43,239 nucleotides of DNA from an uncultured Clostridia bacterium (lineage in GTDB: Bacteria > Bacillota > Clostridia > TANB77 > CAG-508), in the NCBI GenBank assembly GCA_944392385.1, contig CALXWL010000007.1:1-43239 (forward strand). The letters are read 5' to 3'. Below the pieces are notes generated by a model, which did not search any database, had not been told where the DNA came from, and saw only the letters and a program-made list of their open reading frames with translations. Below are positions 26,479 through 33,743 of the stretch, piece after piece. Positions within the stretch are counted from its first letter, which is position 1, and each line of letters starts with the position of its first letter. Made by a program: the position numbers and the translations under genes.

Positions 26479-27027
26479 ATGAAAGAAAAAGTAAAAGAAT
26501 TATTAAACAAAATAAATAGACCAGGAATGCCTGAGCTGTTAGAATTCTTAGAAAAATCTGACTATTATGAAGCACCAGCAAGCACAAGATATCATGGAGC
26601 ATATAAAAAAGGATTAATAGAACACAGTTATAAAGTATATGAAATACTAAAAGAAAAAATAGATTTCCACAAACTAGAAGTAAGCGAAGAAACGCTTATA
26701 ATAGTAACATTGCTACATGACTTATGTAAAGTAAACTTCTACAAAACAGAATATAGAAACGCAAAAAATGCAAAAGGAGAATGGGAAAAAGTTCCATATT
26801 ATACAATAGAAGATACAATACCATATGGGCATGGAGAAAAATCAGTAATGATGATAACAGAATACATAAAACTAACAAACGAAGAAAAATACGCAATACG
26901 TTGGCATATGGGATTCTCAGAACCAAAAGAACAATATGGAACACTTGGCCAAGCATTTAAGAAATACCCACTAGCATTATTACTACATGAAGCAGATATG
27001 GAAGCAACATATTTCTATAATATATAA
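26479..27027 (+). CDS. HD-domain protein, probable phosphohydrolase
   Basis: A 182-residue protein with a GAAAGGGAC site. The HD superfamily metal ligands are visible: IEHSYKV, LLHDLCKV (the HD pair near residues 78-79), YGHGEKSV, RWHMGF and LLLHEADMEATY. The family hydrolyses phosphate esters such as nucleotides or RNA ends. This version resembles short HD proteins found alone or in phages, and the substrate is unknown. It follows clpX by 16 bases and is probably co-transcribed. Confidence 0.8.
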   Translation: MKEKVKELLNKINRPGMPELLEFLEKSDYYEAPASTRYHGAYKKGLIEHSYKVYEILKEKIDFHKLEVSEETLIIVTLLHDLCKVNFYKTEYRNAKNAKGEWEKVPYYTIEDTIPYGHGEKSVMMITEYIKLTNEEKYAIRWHMGFSEPKEQYGTLGQAFKKYPLALLLHEADMEATYFYNI

Positions 27028-27078
27028 GTAAATAAAAACAAACTTTACAATTCAAGCATTTCCTATTTTTTTACTTTC

Positions 27079-27125
27079 ACACCTTTAACATAGAAAGCAT
27101 ATAATATATTAATATGCAATTGCAT
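27079..27125 (+). promoter_or_regulatory. Possible sporulation sigma-K-type promoter and palindrome
   Basis: AC (27079-27080), 17 bases and CATATAATA (27098-27106) match the sigma-K consensus AC-N17-CATAnnnTA. The same bases contain TATAAT (27100-27105), so a vegetative promoter is also possible, though no good -35 is seen. A perfect 12-bp palindrome, ATGCAATTGCAT, sits at 27114-27125 near the expected transcription start. Confidence 0.35.
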
Positions 27126-27153
27126 AAAAAATATAAAAAAGGTGGATGAAAAA

Positions 27154-27597
27154 ATGGAAATGGATTTTGAAGAAAAAAAACCATGCCGTGACATCAAAGT
27201 AGATGGATTTATAGAAAAAGGAAAACAATTCGACTTAGAAATTACTCTACCAGAAGATAACAGAAATGTAATATATGGAGTAATAAAAGACTGCTATAAA
27301 GAACCAGTAGAAGATGCAGTAGTAAAACTAATAGAAGTATGTTATGACTATGGAAAAGAAGAAAGAAACCCAGTATCACACACATTTACAGACAAAGATG
27401 GTGAATTCGTATTTGGACCATTATGTCCAGACAAGAAATATGAAATACAAATATGGGTAGACAGAGTAAAACACTGCAAACAATGTGTTGAATGTAAAAG
27501 ACATGGAAAATGTTTAAAAGGTGTAAGACTAGAATGTAAAGACTATAAACCAGAACACGAACCAGAATGTAAAGACGAAAAACCAGAATGCAAATAA
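27154..27597 (+). CDS. Cys-rich protein with a carboxypeptidase-regulatory/prealbumin-like domain
   Basis: A 147-residue protein. The ATG at 27154 is chosen because GGTGG (27141-27145) is placed 8 bases before it; the GTG at 27142 overlaps that site. Residues about 35-105 look like a beta-sandwich of the carboxypeptidase regulatory-like type (VIYGVIKDCYKEPVEDAVVKL, DKDGEFVFGPLCPDKKYEI). The last 45 residues are rich in Cys, Lys and Glu (CKQCVECKRHGKCLKG and a repeated EPECKDEKPECK tail). There is no signal peptide, so it is intracellular unless the mother cell assembles it. A spore-coat role is a guess from Cys content and the possible sigma-K promoter. Confidence 0.65.
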   Translation: MEMDFEEKKPCRDIKVDGFIEKGKQFDLEITLPEDNRNVIYGVIKDCYKEPVEDAVVKLIEVCYDYGKEERNPVSHTFTDKDGEFVFGPLCPDKKYEIQIWVDRVKHCKQCVECKRHGKCLKGVRLECKDYKPEHEPECKDEKPECK

Positions 27598-27608
27598 TTT
27601 AATCTAAA

Positions 27609-27641
27609 TTTTGGGCGAATTTATTATTCGCCCAAAATTTG
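27609..27641. terminator. Bidirectional terminator
   Basis: A stem of AATTTTGGGCGAAT and ATTCGCCCAAAATT around TTATT, a long perfect hairpin after the Cys-rich gene. Its distal AAAATTT forms the left boundary of the DUF559 cassette. Confidence 0.75.
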
Positions 27642-28262
27642 TTACTAGATAATGGTTTTTATGTTATTATACAAACCTTATTCAGAAAAAAACTTCGAAG
27701 GCATACAGGAAAGCCCCTTTAACAAGGGGGCTGTCGCCTTAGCGACTGGGGGTTCTTTACACTTGTTTTCTCTTTCTTATATTATTAACTATAGCTTCAA
27801 TATACTCACATGCTTATATAAAATTTTTTCTAATCTGTTCATTTGTAAATCGTATTATTCTTATTTTATATGTTTCTAATACTTCTGTTCGTATTTTATC
27901 ATATTTCATGCCTTCCTCTGTATAATGTTGACTTCCATCAATTTCTATTCCTATTTTTTTTGATGGACAGTAAAAATCTAAAATGTAATTATCTATTATT
28001 TTTTGTCTCATAAATCTTACTTGGGATTTTGCTAGATATTGATACCAAAGTTTGTTTTCTTCTGGTGTTGCTTTGTTTCTTAGTTCTCTAGCCTTTTGAA
28101 TTAAATTTTTGTTATATGGTAAATAATTTGGTTCTCCTTTCTAAGAACCCCCAGTCGCTAAGGCGACAGCCACCTTGGTGGCAAGGGGCTTTCCTGTATG
28201 CCTTCGAAGTTTTTTTCTGAATAAAGTTTGTATAATAACATAGAAACCATTATCTAGTAACC
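27641..28262 (-). mobile_element. DUF559 endonuclease cassette between long inverted arms
   Basis: Two arms of about 118 bp (27641-27757 and 28143-28261) are nearly identical inverted repeats. They start GTTACTAGATAATGG and end at ...CTGGGGGTTCTT. Each arm has two hairpins. One is GTCGC-CTTA-GCGAC, the same in both arms. The other is C/G-rich and differs between arms but remains pairable in both (AGCCCC/GGGGGCT on the left, GCCACCTTG/CAAGGGGC on the right). Between them on the minus strand lies a DUF559-type endonuclease frame. AAAATTT flanks both sides and could be a 7-bp target duplication, though its palindromic nature makes this ambiguous. Confidence 0.7.
27814..28140 (-). pseudogene. DUF559 (Vsr-like fold) endonuclease frame without a normal start codon
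   Basis: The minus-strand frame is open from 28140 to the TAA at 27814. It encodes LPYNKNLIQKARELRNKATP, EENKLWYQYL, then FMRQKIIDNYILDFYCPSKK and IGIEIDGSQHYTEEGMKYD. This is nearly the whole DUF559 domain with its acidic residues (DFYCP, EIDGSQH), related to very-short-patch-repair endonucleases. An AAAGGAG site sits at the frame's upstream edge, yet no ATG, GTG or TTG occurs before the internal ATG at 28011, which would remove the first third. It could be a mutated start, a non-canonical start, or a recently dead gene. The rest of the reading frame is undamaged. Confidence 0.65.
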
Positions 28263-28290
28263 AAAATTTTAACAAAAATCACCTTATCAC

Positions 28291-28322
28291 TTGACAAATT
28301 TGAAAAATACTAGTATACTAGT
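28291..28322 (+). promoter_or_regulatory. Promoter of rpmF with an overlapping palindrome
   Basis: TTGACA (28291-28296), a 17-bp spacer and TATACT (28314-28319) give a near-consensus promoter. A perfect 14-bp palindrome, ACTAGTATACTAGT (28309-28322), covers the -10 box and is a possible operator. Confidence 0.75.
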
Positions 28323-28385
28323 TTAGTAGCTAAAAATTAGAAAAGTATATAGATAAACAACACTACTTTAAGAGGAGGGAAAAAC

Positions 28386-28568
28386 ATGGCACAACCAAAA
28401 AGAAGATGGTCAAAAGAAAGAACAAGAACAAAAAGAGCAACATGGAAATTAGAAGAACAGAATATAGCAAGATGTAAACATTGTAATGAACCAGTAATGC
28501 CACATAGAGTTTGCTCAAACTGTGGATATTATGATGGTAAAGAAGTAATAAAAAAAGATGCTGAATAG
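28386..28568 (+). CDS. rpmF: Ribosomal protein bL32
   Basis: A 60-residue basic protein starting MAQPKRRWSKERTRTKRATW, the L32 signature, with a zinc-ribbon CKHCNEPVMPHRVCSNCGYY. It keeps all four Cys, so it is the zinc-binding (C+) form. An AGAGGAGG site precedes the ATG. The DUF177/YceD gene that usually comes before rpmF is not here; the DUF559 cassette and a dedicated promoter precede it instead. Confidence 0.97.
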   Translation: MAQPKRRWSKERTRTKRATWKLEEQNIARCKHCNEPVMPHRVCSNCGYYDGKEVIKKDAE

Positions 28569-28580
28569 GCATTTTTTTTG
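28550..28580 (+). terminator. Terminator overlapping the rpmF stop
   Basis: AAAAAGATGC pairs with GCATTTTTTTT around TGAATAG. The core stem is short (ATGC/GCAT) but is extended by A-T pairs into a T-run. Confidence 0.55.
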
Positions 28581-28591
28581 TACTCAATTTA

Positions 28592-28620
28592 TTGAATAAA
28601 GCTATTATATATGATATACT
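28592..28620 (+). promoter_or_regulatory. Promoter of the coiled-coil protein gene
   Basis: TTGAAT (28592-28597), a 17-bp spacer and TGATATACT with -10 at 28615-28620. Confidence 0.6.
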
Positions 28621-28650
28621 TACAAAAAACATTAAAAGAAGGTAGATAAT

Positions 28651-30864
28651 TTGGAAACTAATGAAAATATAACAGAAAAACTAAAATTTATAGGGCTAAA
28701 TTTAGAAAACATACCAGACAAATTAAATTTTTTAAAAAATATTAATTTTAGAGTTCAAAAAAACTATAACGAAAAAAATTATAAAGTATATAAATACATA
28801 GATGTAAATGAAATAGAAATATTTTTAACTCCAACTAATAGACTAACAGACTATACCGAAAAATACGCAAAAGCCTTACCAATAGGAGCATACTTAAATA
28901 CAGATACACAAGAGAATATAGAAAGAAATGTAGAATTTCTAAAACTTATTAAAGAGCTTCAAATAGAAGCAATAGAAAACTTAAAAACACAACAAAAAAA
29001 TCTAAACAAAAACATACCATACAATGTAAAATTTTATAAAGATTATTTATGGCAAATATACTACTCAGAGCTTTCAAAAAAATATTTCATGCTTGTACCA
29101 ATAAGAGAATCAGAATGTACAGCTTTATTTTATGTATTAAAAACACAGTTAGAAAATAAGCCTGAGCAAAAAATATATGTACCAATATGCTACGCAAATT
29201 ATAGCAATAAATATCTAGATAACGAATCAATGGACGAATTAGAAAAATATTTATGTTTCTTTACTAAAGAATGGCCATTAATATATGAAGTGTATGATAA
29301 AGAAAATAATATGAGTATACAAATAATAGGAAAAGCAGTTATATATGATACAATAAAAAGCGAATATAAAATACTTCTTAGCCAACAAGGGGAAGCAGAA
29401 GACTTTTATAAATTATTAAAAGCACTATTTATATTAGAAACACAGTTATCACATTATTATAAATTCGAGATAAAACTCGATAAAAAAGGAAGCTTACATT
29501 TCTATTTTGAAAACAATGAAATAGAATATAAAGAACTGGTTTCATTCATAAAAAAAGAATATGTTAAAGGGTTAGAAAAAATAATAAAGGCAAAAGAAGA
29601 TAAAATCAACATTGAAAAAAATTTAAAAAATCTAAAAAATCATTGTAGAATATTAGATAAAGAATATTTTGAAAAAGAAAAGCAAATATCCACATTTTTA
29701 GAATGTAAAAAAACATTTCTAGGAAGAGTTAAATATTTTATAAAATACAAGAAAAAAATTACACCAACTACAAAAGAAAAAACAATAGAAAAAGAAGATG
29801 TAGGTAAACTAAAATACTGTGAAAGGATGGAAATAAAAGACAGTTATACAATAGAAGAATTACTCGCATTATATACTAATTTAGATCAAGAAATAAACAA
29901 CATAAAAGACTTAGAGCTAGATATAGAGGCATTAAATAAAAGAATTGATATATTGCAAACAAAAATAAAAAATGCCAATCAATATATAAAAGAGATAGAC
30001 GAACACAAAAAAAGTATTTTTGCATTTTGGAGATTCACAAACAAAGATGAAGCAAAACAATTAAATGAATCTACTTTAGAGACTCCAAAAGTTAAAAAGT
30101 TAAAAAAGACATTTAACTATGAATTAGACTTTGAAGACCTATCAAAACAATTAGATAAAACCGAAAGAGAACTTTTTACAAAAGACGAAACAGATAATAT
30201 ATTTATAGCAACAACAGACATTATAAACGATATAAATCTAATTATAAACAATAACAAAATACAAGAAGAACATCTACAAAATCTAAAAAAAGAAATGGCA
30301 AAAAGCGATAAATTAATAACATTTGATATATTTGGTAGCATATCATCATCAAAAGACAAAATAAAAACCTTGGGAAATATAAAACATAGGGAAAATGAAA
30401 AAAATAAATTTGCAATACTAAATTTAAGAGAAGAAACAACTATGCAAGAATACACAAATACACTAAAACAAATATATGAAAGCATTGAAAAAAGTATGGA
30501 CAAATTTCAAAATAAAATAGAAATACCAATATACAAAACAGGAGATTTAGAAGATGGTTTAAATGTATTTTACATAAATCCTGAAAATGCATTAAAACAT
30601 GCAACAAACAAAGAAACTAACTTATATAAGATAATACTAAAAGAAAATACAAATTGTTTAGCATTTACAAACATAATTTATTATAATAATACAAATCGAA
30701 CCTTACCATTGGGTATGCATGTAACAGATGGAATACTTTTAAATACTAAAAAATTAAATTTAGAGTTAAAAGAAAAAAATGAAAATTACATTATAAAAGC
30801 AGAAGATGATTCAGTAAAACCAGAAACTTTAAAAATAAACATATTAGAATATAAAATATGCTAG
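28651..30864 (+). CDS. Large charged coiled-coil protein of unknown function
   Basis: A 737-residue protein with a TTG start after an AAGAAGG site. No signal peptide or transmembrane segment is evident. Residues 1-310 look globular, with hydrophobic strands (YFMLVPIRESECTALFYVL, KIYVPICYANY). Residues about 315-610 are highly charged and helical, with heptad-like stretches (LDQEINNIKDLELDIEALNK, IDILQTKIKNANQYIKEIDE). Residues about 620-737 are again globular (GLNVFYINPENALKHATNKE). I recognise no family or catalytic motif. It has its own promoter and terminator, between rpmF and spoIIP, so its neighbours give little clue. A structural or SMC-like scaffolding role is possible, but no ATPase motif is visible. 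Confidence 0.7.
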   Translation: METNENITEKLKFIGLNLENIPDKLNFLKNINFRVQKNYNEKNYKVYKYIDVNEIEIFLTPTNRLTDYTEKYAKALPIGAYLNTDTQENIERNVEFLKLIKELQIEAIENLKTQQKNLNKNIPYNVKFYKDYLWQIYYSELSKKYFMLVPIRESECTALFYVLKTQLENKPEQKIYVPICYANYSNKYLDNESMDELEKYLCFFTKEWPLIYEVYDKENNMSIQIIGKAVIYDTIKSEYKILLSQQGEAEDFYKLLKALFILETQLSHYYKFEIKLDKKGSLHFYFENNEIEYKELVSFIKKEYVKGLEKIIKAKEDKINIEKNLKNLKNHCRILDKEYFEKEKQISTFLECKKTFLGRVKYFIKYKKKITPTTKEKTIEKEDVGKLKYCERMEIKDSYTIEELLALYTNLDQEINNIKDLELDIEALNKRIDILQTKIKNANQYIKEIDEHKKSIFAFWRFTNKDEAKQLNESTLETPKVKKLKKTFNYELDFEDLSKQLDKTERELFTKDETDNIFIATTDIINDINLIINNNKIQEEHLQNLKKEMAKSDKLITFDIFGSISSSKDKIKTLGNIKHRENEKNKFAILNLREETTMQEYTNTLKQIYESIEKSMDKFQNKIEIPIYKTGDLEDGLNVFYINPENALKHATNKETNLYKIILKENTNCLAFTNIIYYNNTNRTLPLGMHVTDGILLNTKKLNLELKEKNENYIIKAEDDSVKPETLKINILEYKIC

Positions 30865-30890
30865 GAAGAACAAAACGCCTAGCATATTTT
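30853..30890 (+). terminator. Strong terminator overlapping the coiled-coil gene's stop
   Basis: A perfect 13-bp stem: AAAATATGCTAGG (30853-30865) with CCTAGCATATTTT (30878-30890). The TAG stop is inside the first arm. Confidence 0.8.
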
Positions 30891-30950
30891 CTTGTTATAG
30901 ATAATATATATTAAAGAAGACGAGTTTATAATGAAAGGGTTGGTTTACAA

Positions 30951-32087
30951 ATGAATGTTGCAGTAATAAACTTGAAAGATATATTAAAATATTTCTTAAA
31001 AACACTAGTTGCAATATTCATAATCTTTGTTGCAACACGTTATATGTCAAACTCAGGTAAAAATTTAAAAGAAATAATATCAAATAAAACAAGTGACAAA
31101 TTTCTTAAAACGTGTTTACAAGTAAGTATACCTACATTAAAAAGCCTTGAAAATAGCCAGGAATATCAAATAAAAATAACAAATCTTATGAACATGGAAT
31201 TAGCTATGCTTAATCCACAAATAGAAGAAGTAAATCAAAACAATACGGGAAACATAGAAGAACCGCAAACAGAAGAAACAGAAGAAACACCAGAAACCAC
31301 AACATCGCCACAAGTAGAGATTCCAAAAGTAGCACAAACAGAAGAAGTAACAGAAAGAAACTTTGTTGCAGGTTCAAATACATATTATGGAACAACCAAA
31401 ATAGATAATGAAAGTAGCTATACACTAACAGAAGAAATGCTTGTTCCAGATGTGGAAATAACTAACAAAAAAGATGTATTAATATTCCATACTCATACAT
31501 GCGAAAGTTACACACCATGTGAAACATATAATTATACCATGACAGGAAACTATAGAACAACAGATGCAAATTATAATGTAATAAGGGTAGGAGCAGAACT
31601 TGCAACACACTTAACCCAAAAGGGATTTAATGTAGTGCATGATGGCACATATCATGACTTTCCATCATATTCTGGTTCATATTCTAGGTCATTAGAAACA
31701 GCAACTAACCTGTTAGAAGGGAAAAATACGGAAGTAGTAATTGATATACATCGTGATGCTATAGGAAATGGAGATACATATGGGCCAACTGTAATGGTAA
31801 ATGGACAAAGGGTTGCACAATTAATGTTTGTAATAGGTACAGATGGAGGAGGTTCAGAACATCCGAATTGGACACAAAACCTAAAAATAGCAATAAAAAT
31901 TCAAGAAAAGGCAAATGAAATGTATCCGGGACTATTCAGACCCATGATAGTAAGAAACTCAAGATATAATCAGCATGTAGCAAAAGGAGCATGTATAATA
32001 GAGGTAGGAGCAACAGCAAACACATTAGGAGAATGCTTGCTTAGTATGCAATGTCTAGCAAACGTATTGGAAGAAGTATGTAAATAA
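30951..32087 (+). CDS. spoIIP: Stage II sporulation protein P (SpoIIP)
   Basis: A 378-residue protein with a transmembrane anchor at residues about 14-30, a Glu/Thr/Pro-rich spacer (about 85-135) and a C-terminal amidase/endopeptidase domain. LIFHTHTCESY near 178-186 and VVIDIHRDAIG near 264 carry zinc and catalytic residues, and CIIEVGATANTL near 351 is typical. SpoIIP strips peptidoglycan stem peptides and, with SpoIID and SpoIIM, drives engulfment of the forespore. No spoIID or spoIIM is in the window. Sigma-E control is expected from the family, but I see no convincing sigma-E promoter. Confidence 0.93.
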   Translation: MNVAVINLKDILKYFLKTLVAIFIIFVATRYMSNSGKNLKEIISNKTSDKFLKTCLQVSIPTLKSLENSQEYQIKITNLMNMELAMLNPQIEEVNQNNTGNIEEPQTEETEETPETTTSPQVEIPKVAQTEEVTERNFVAGSNTYYGTTKIDNESSYTLTEEMLVPDVEITNKKDVLIFHTHTCESYTPCETYNYTMTGNYRTTDANYNVIRVGAELATHLTQKGFNVVHDGTYHDFPSYSGSYSRSLETATNLLEGKNTEVVIDIHRDAIGNGDTYGPTVMVNGQRVAQLMFVIGTDGGGSEHPNWTQNLKIAIKIQEKANEMYPGLFRPMIVRNSRYNQHVAKGACIIEVGATANTLGECLLSMQCLANVLEEVCK

Positions 32088-32139
32088 GTTGATAAAAATA
32101 CTAACATATGGTATTATAGAAAAATAGAAAGAGGATAAA

Positions 32140-32982
32140 ATGAAAATTCAAGAGATATTAAATGAAGCAATATTTAGATTAAAAGAAAATAAAATAGAAG
32201 AACCAATTAATAAAGCTAAGCGATTATTAGCATTTACATTAAATGTTACAAAAGAATATTTATTAATTAATTATCAAGAAGAAATACCAAAAGAAAAAGT
32301 AAAAACATATAATGAAAACATAGAAAAACTAATATCTGGAGAACCCATACAATATATAATAGGCAAACAAGAATTTATGGGAATTGAATTTATAGTAAAT
32401 AAAAATGTTTTAATTCCACAGCCAGATACAGAAATATTAGTTGAAAAATCAATAGAAATAGCAAAAACATATGAAAAACCTAAGATATTAGATTTATGTA
32501 CAGGAAGTGGAGCAATAGCAGTATCTATGGGGAAAATATTTCCTCAAGCAATAATATATGCATCAGATATAAGCAAGGAAGCTCTTCTGATAGCAAAAAC
32601 AAATGACAAGTCCAATAAAATAAAGTTCATTCAATCTGATATGTTTGAAAATATAGAAGAGAAATTCGATATTATAGTTTCAAATCCACCATACATAAAA
32701 ACAGAAGAAATAAAAAAATTAAGCAAAGAAGTACAGAATGAACCGAATATAGCATTAGACGGAGGAAAAGATGGTTTGCAATTTTATAAGGAAATAATAG
32801 AACAAGCATATAATTACTTAAACAAAAATGGATATATATGTTTAGAAATAGGAGAAGACCAAAAAGAAGGAGTAACAAAATTAATAGAGAACAATAGACA
32901 TTATAAAGATATAAAAACGTATAAGGACTTAAATAAAAATGATAGAGTAATAATTTGTTACTATTCAGAGTTAGTACCCTAA
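32140..32982 (+). CDS. prmC: Release factor glutamine methyltransferase PrmC, with MITE-derived last codons
   Basis: A 280-residue enzyme that methylates the GGQ glutamine of peptide release factors. LIPQPDTEILVE, LDLCTGSGAIAVSM (AdoMet binding) and the catalytic SNPPYI motif near residue 185 are present. The reading frame crosses into the MITE at 32957, so the last residues (CYYSELVP) are encoded by the element's terminal repeat. Removing the element and one 8-bp duplicate restores ...DRVIIFKKKP-stop, a normal-looking PrmC end. The change affects only the extreme C-terminus, so the enzyme is probably active. Confidence 0.92.
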   Translation: MKIQEILNEAIFRLKENKIEEPINKAKRLLAFTLNVTKEYLLINYQEEIPKEKVKTYNENIEKLISGEPIQYIIGKQEFMGIEFIVNKNVLIPQPDTEILVEKSIEIAKTYEKPKILDLCTGSGAIAVSMGKIFPQAIIYASDISKEALLIAKTNDKSNKIKFIQSDMFENIEEKFDIIVSNPPYIKTEEIKKLSKEVQNEPNIALDGGKDGLQFYKEIIEQAYNYLNKNGYICLEIGEDQKEGVTKLIENNRHYKDIKTYKDLNKNDRVIICYYSELVP

Positions 32983-33134
32983 AGTCCGCCCAATCTCGTC
33001 GGAGTTTAATATTTATTTTTTATCGAACCCACGTTTGAGACGCCTACGAAGCTTTTCGGGGGTCTTCGATAAAAAATAAATATTAAACTCCTGCGTTGGG
33101 CTACAAAGTGCTATTATTTAGTCTGAATGGTAAC
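32957..33134 (-). mobile_element. MITE-like element, copy 2 (178 bp), inverted relative to copy 1
   Basis: Terminal repeats GTTACTATTCAGA (32957) and TCTGAATGGTAAC (33122-33134) enclose the same 27-bp A/T stem and GC-rich loop as the copy at 18394, in opposite orientation. A perfect 8-bp target duplication, AATAATTT, lies at 32949-32956 and 33135-33142. The two copies differ by scattered substitutions; in the loop only two differences are visible. No ORF of its own. Confidence 0.88.
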
Positions 33135-33163
33135 AATAATTTTCAAAAAAAAACCTTAAATAC

Positions 33164-33240
33164 TTGATTTTTCCATAAAATTGTGGTATAGTTAAATAGC
33201 AATTAAATAGAAGACTAAAAGAGTGGGGAAACCCACTCTT
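33164..33240 (+). promoter_or_regulatory. Promoter and leader hairpin of the rimP-nusA-infB operon
   Basis: TTGATT (33164-33169), a 17-bp spacer and TGGTATAGT with -10 at 33187-33192. The leader then has a perfect 9-bp stem, AAGAGTGGG/CCCACTCTT (33219-33240), capped by a GAAA tetraloop. It ends about 12 bases before the AAGGAG site. Few T residues follow, so it is more likely a stabilising or regulatory hairpin than a terminator. Confidence 0.65.
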
Positions 33241-33267
33241 AAGTTTTGAGTATAAGGAGAATGTAAA

Positions 33268-33726
33268 TTGGCTAAGGTTGAAGAAAAGGTTGAAAGCTTG
33301 ATTCAAAATAAGATACAGGAATTAGGATATGTTTTATATGATGTAGAATACGTAAAAGAAGGGAAAGATTATTTTTTACGTATATATATTGATAATGAAA
33401 AAGGTATAACTCTGGATGATTGCGAAAATGTAAGTAATAATATTACAGAACTTTTAGATAATGCAGACTATATTGATAAGCAATATTTCTTAGAGGTATC
33501 ATCTCCTGGGGTAGAGCGTGTTTTGAAAAAAGATAAACATTTACAAAATAATATAGGTGCGAATGTACAAGTGAAATTATTTAAACAATTGAATGGAAAA
33601 AAACAATATGAAGGTATTTTGAAGGATTTTGATGAAAATACAATAGAAATTGAAACAACTGTGCAAAATTTAAAAATAGAAAGACAGAATATTGCACAAA
33701 TAAGAACAATATTTGATTGGAAATAA
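33268..33726 (+). CDS. rimP: Ribosome maturation factor RimP
   Basis: A 152-residue protein with a TTG start after TAAGGAG. The core motifs are LGYVLYDVEYVKEGKDYFLRI, YIDNEKGITLDDCENVSNNI and FLEVSSPGVERVLKK, followed by a C-terminal SH3-like domain. It assists 30S subunit maturation. It is the first gene of the rimP-nusA-rnpM-infB operon, its usual position. Confidence 0.95.
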   Translation: MAKVEEKVESLIQNKIQELGYVLYDVEYVKEGKDYFLRIYIDNEKGITLDDCENVSNNITELLDNADYIDKQYFLEVSSPGVERVLKKDKHLQNNIGANVQVKLFKQLNGKKQYEGILKDFDENTIEIETTVQNLKIERQNIAQIRTIFDWK

Positions 33727-33743
33727 GGGAGGAATTTAGAAAG

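Noticed and set aside
27814-28011. 65-residue ORF starting at the internal ATG as the true DUF559 gene
   Set aside because: Conserved DUF559 sequence continues upstream in the same frame to about 28128, so this ATG is internal to the domain.
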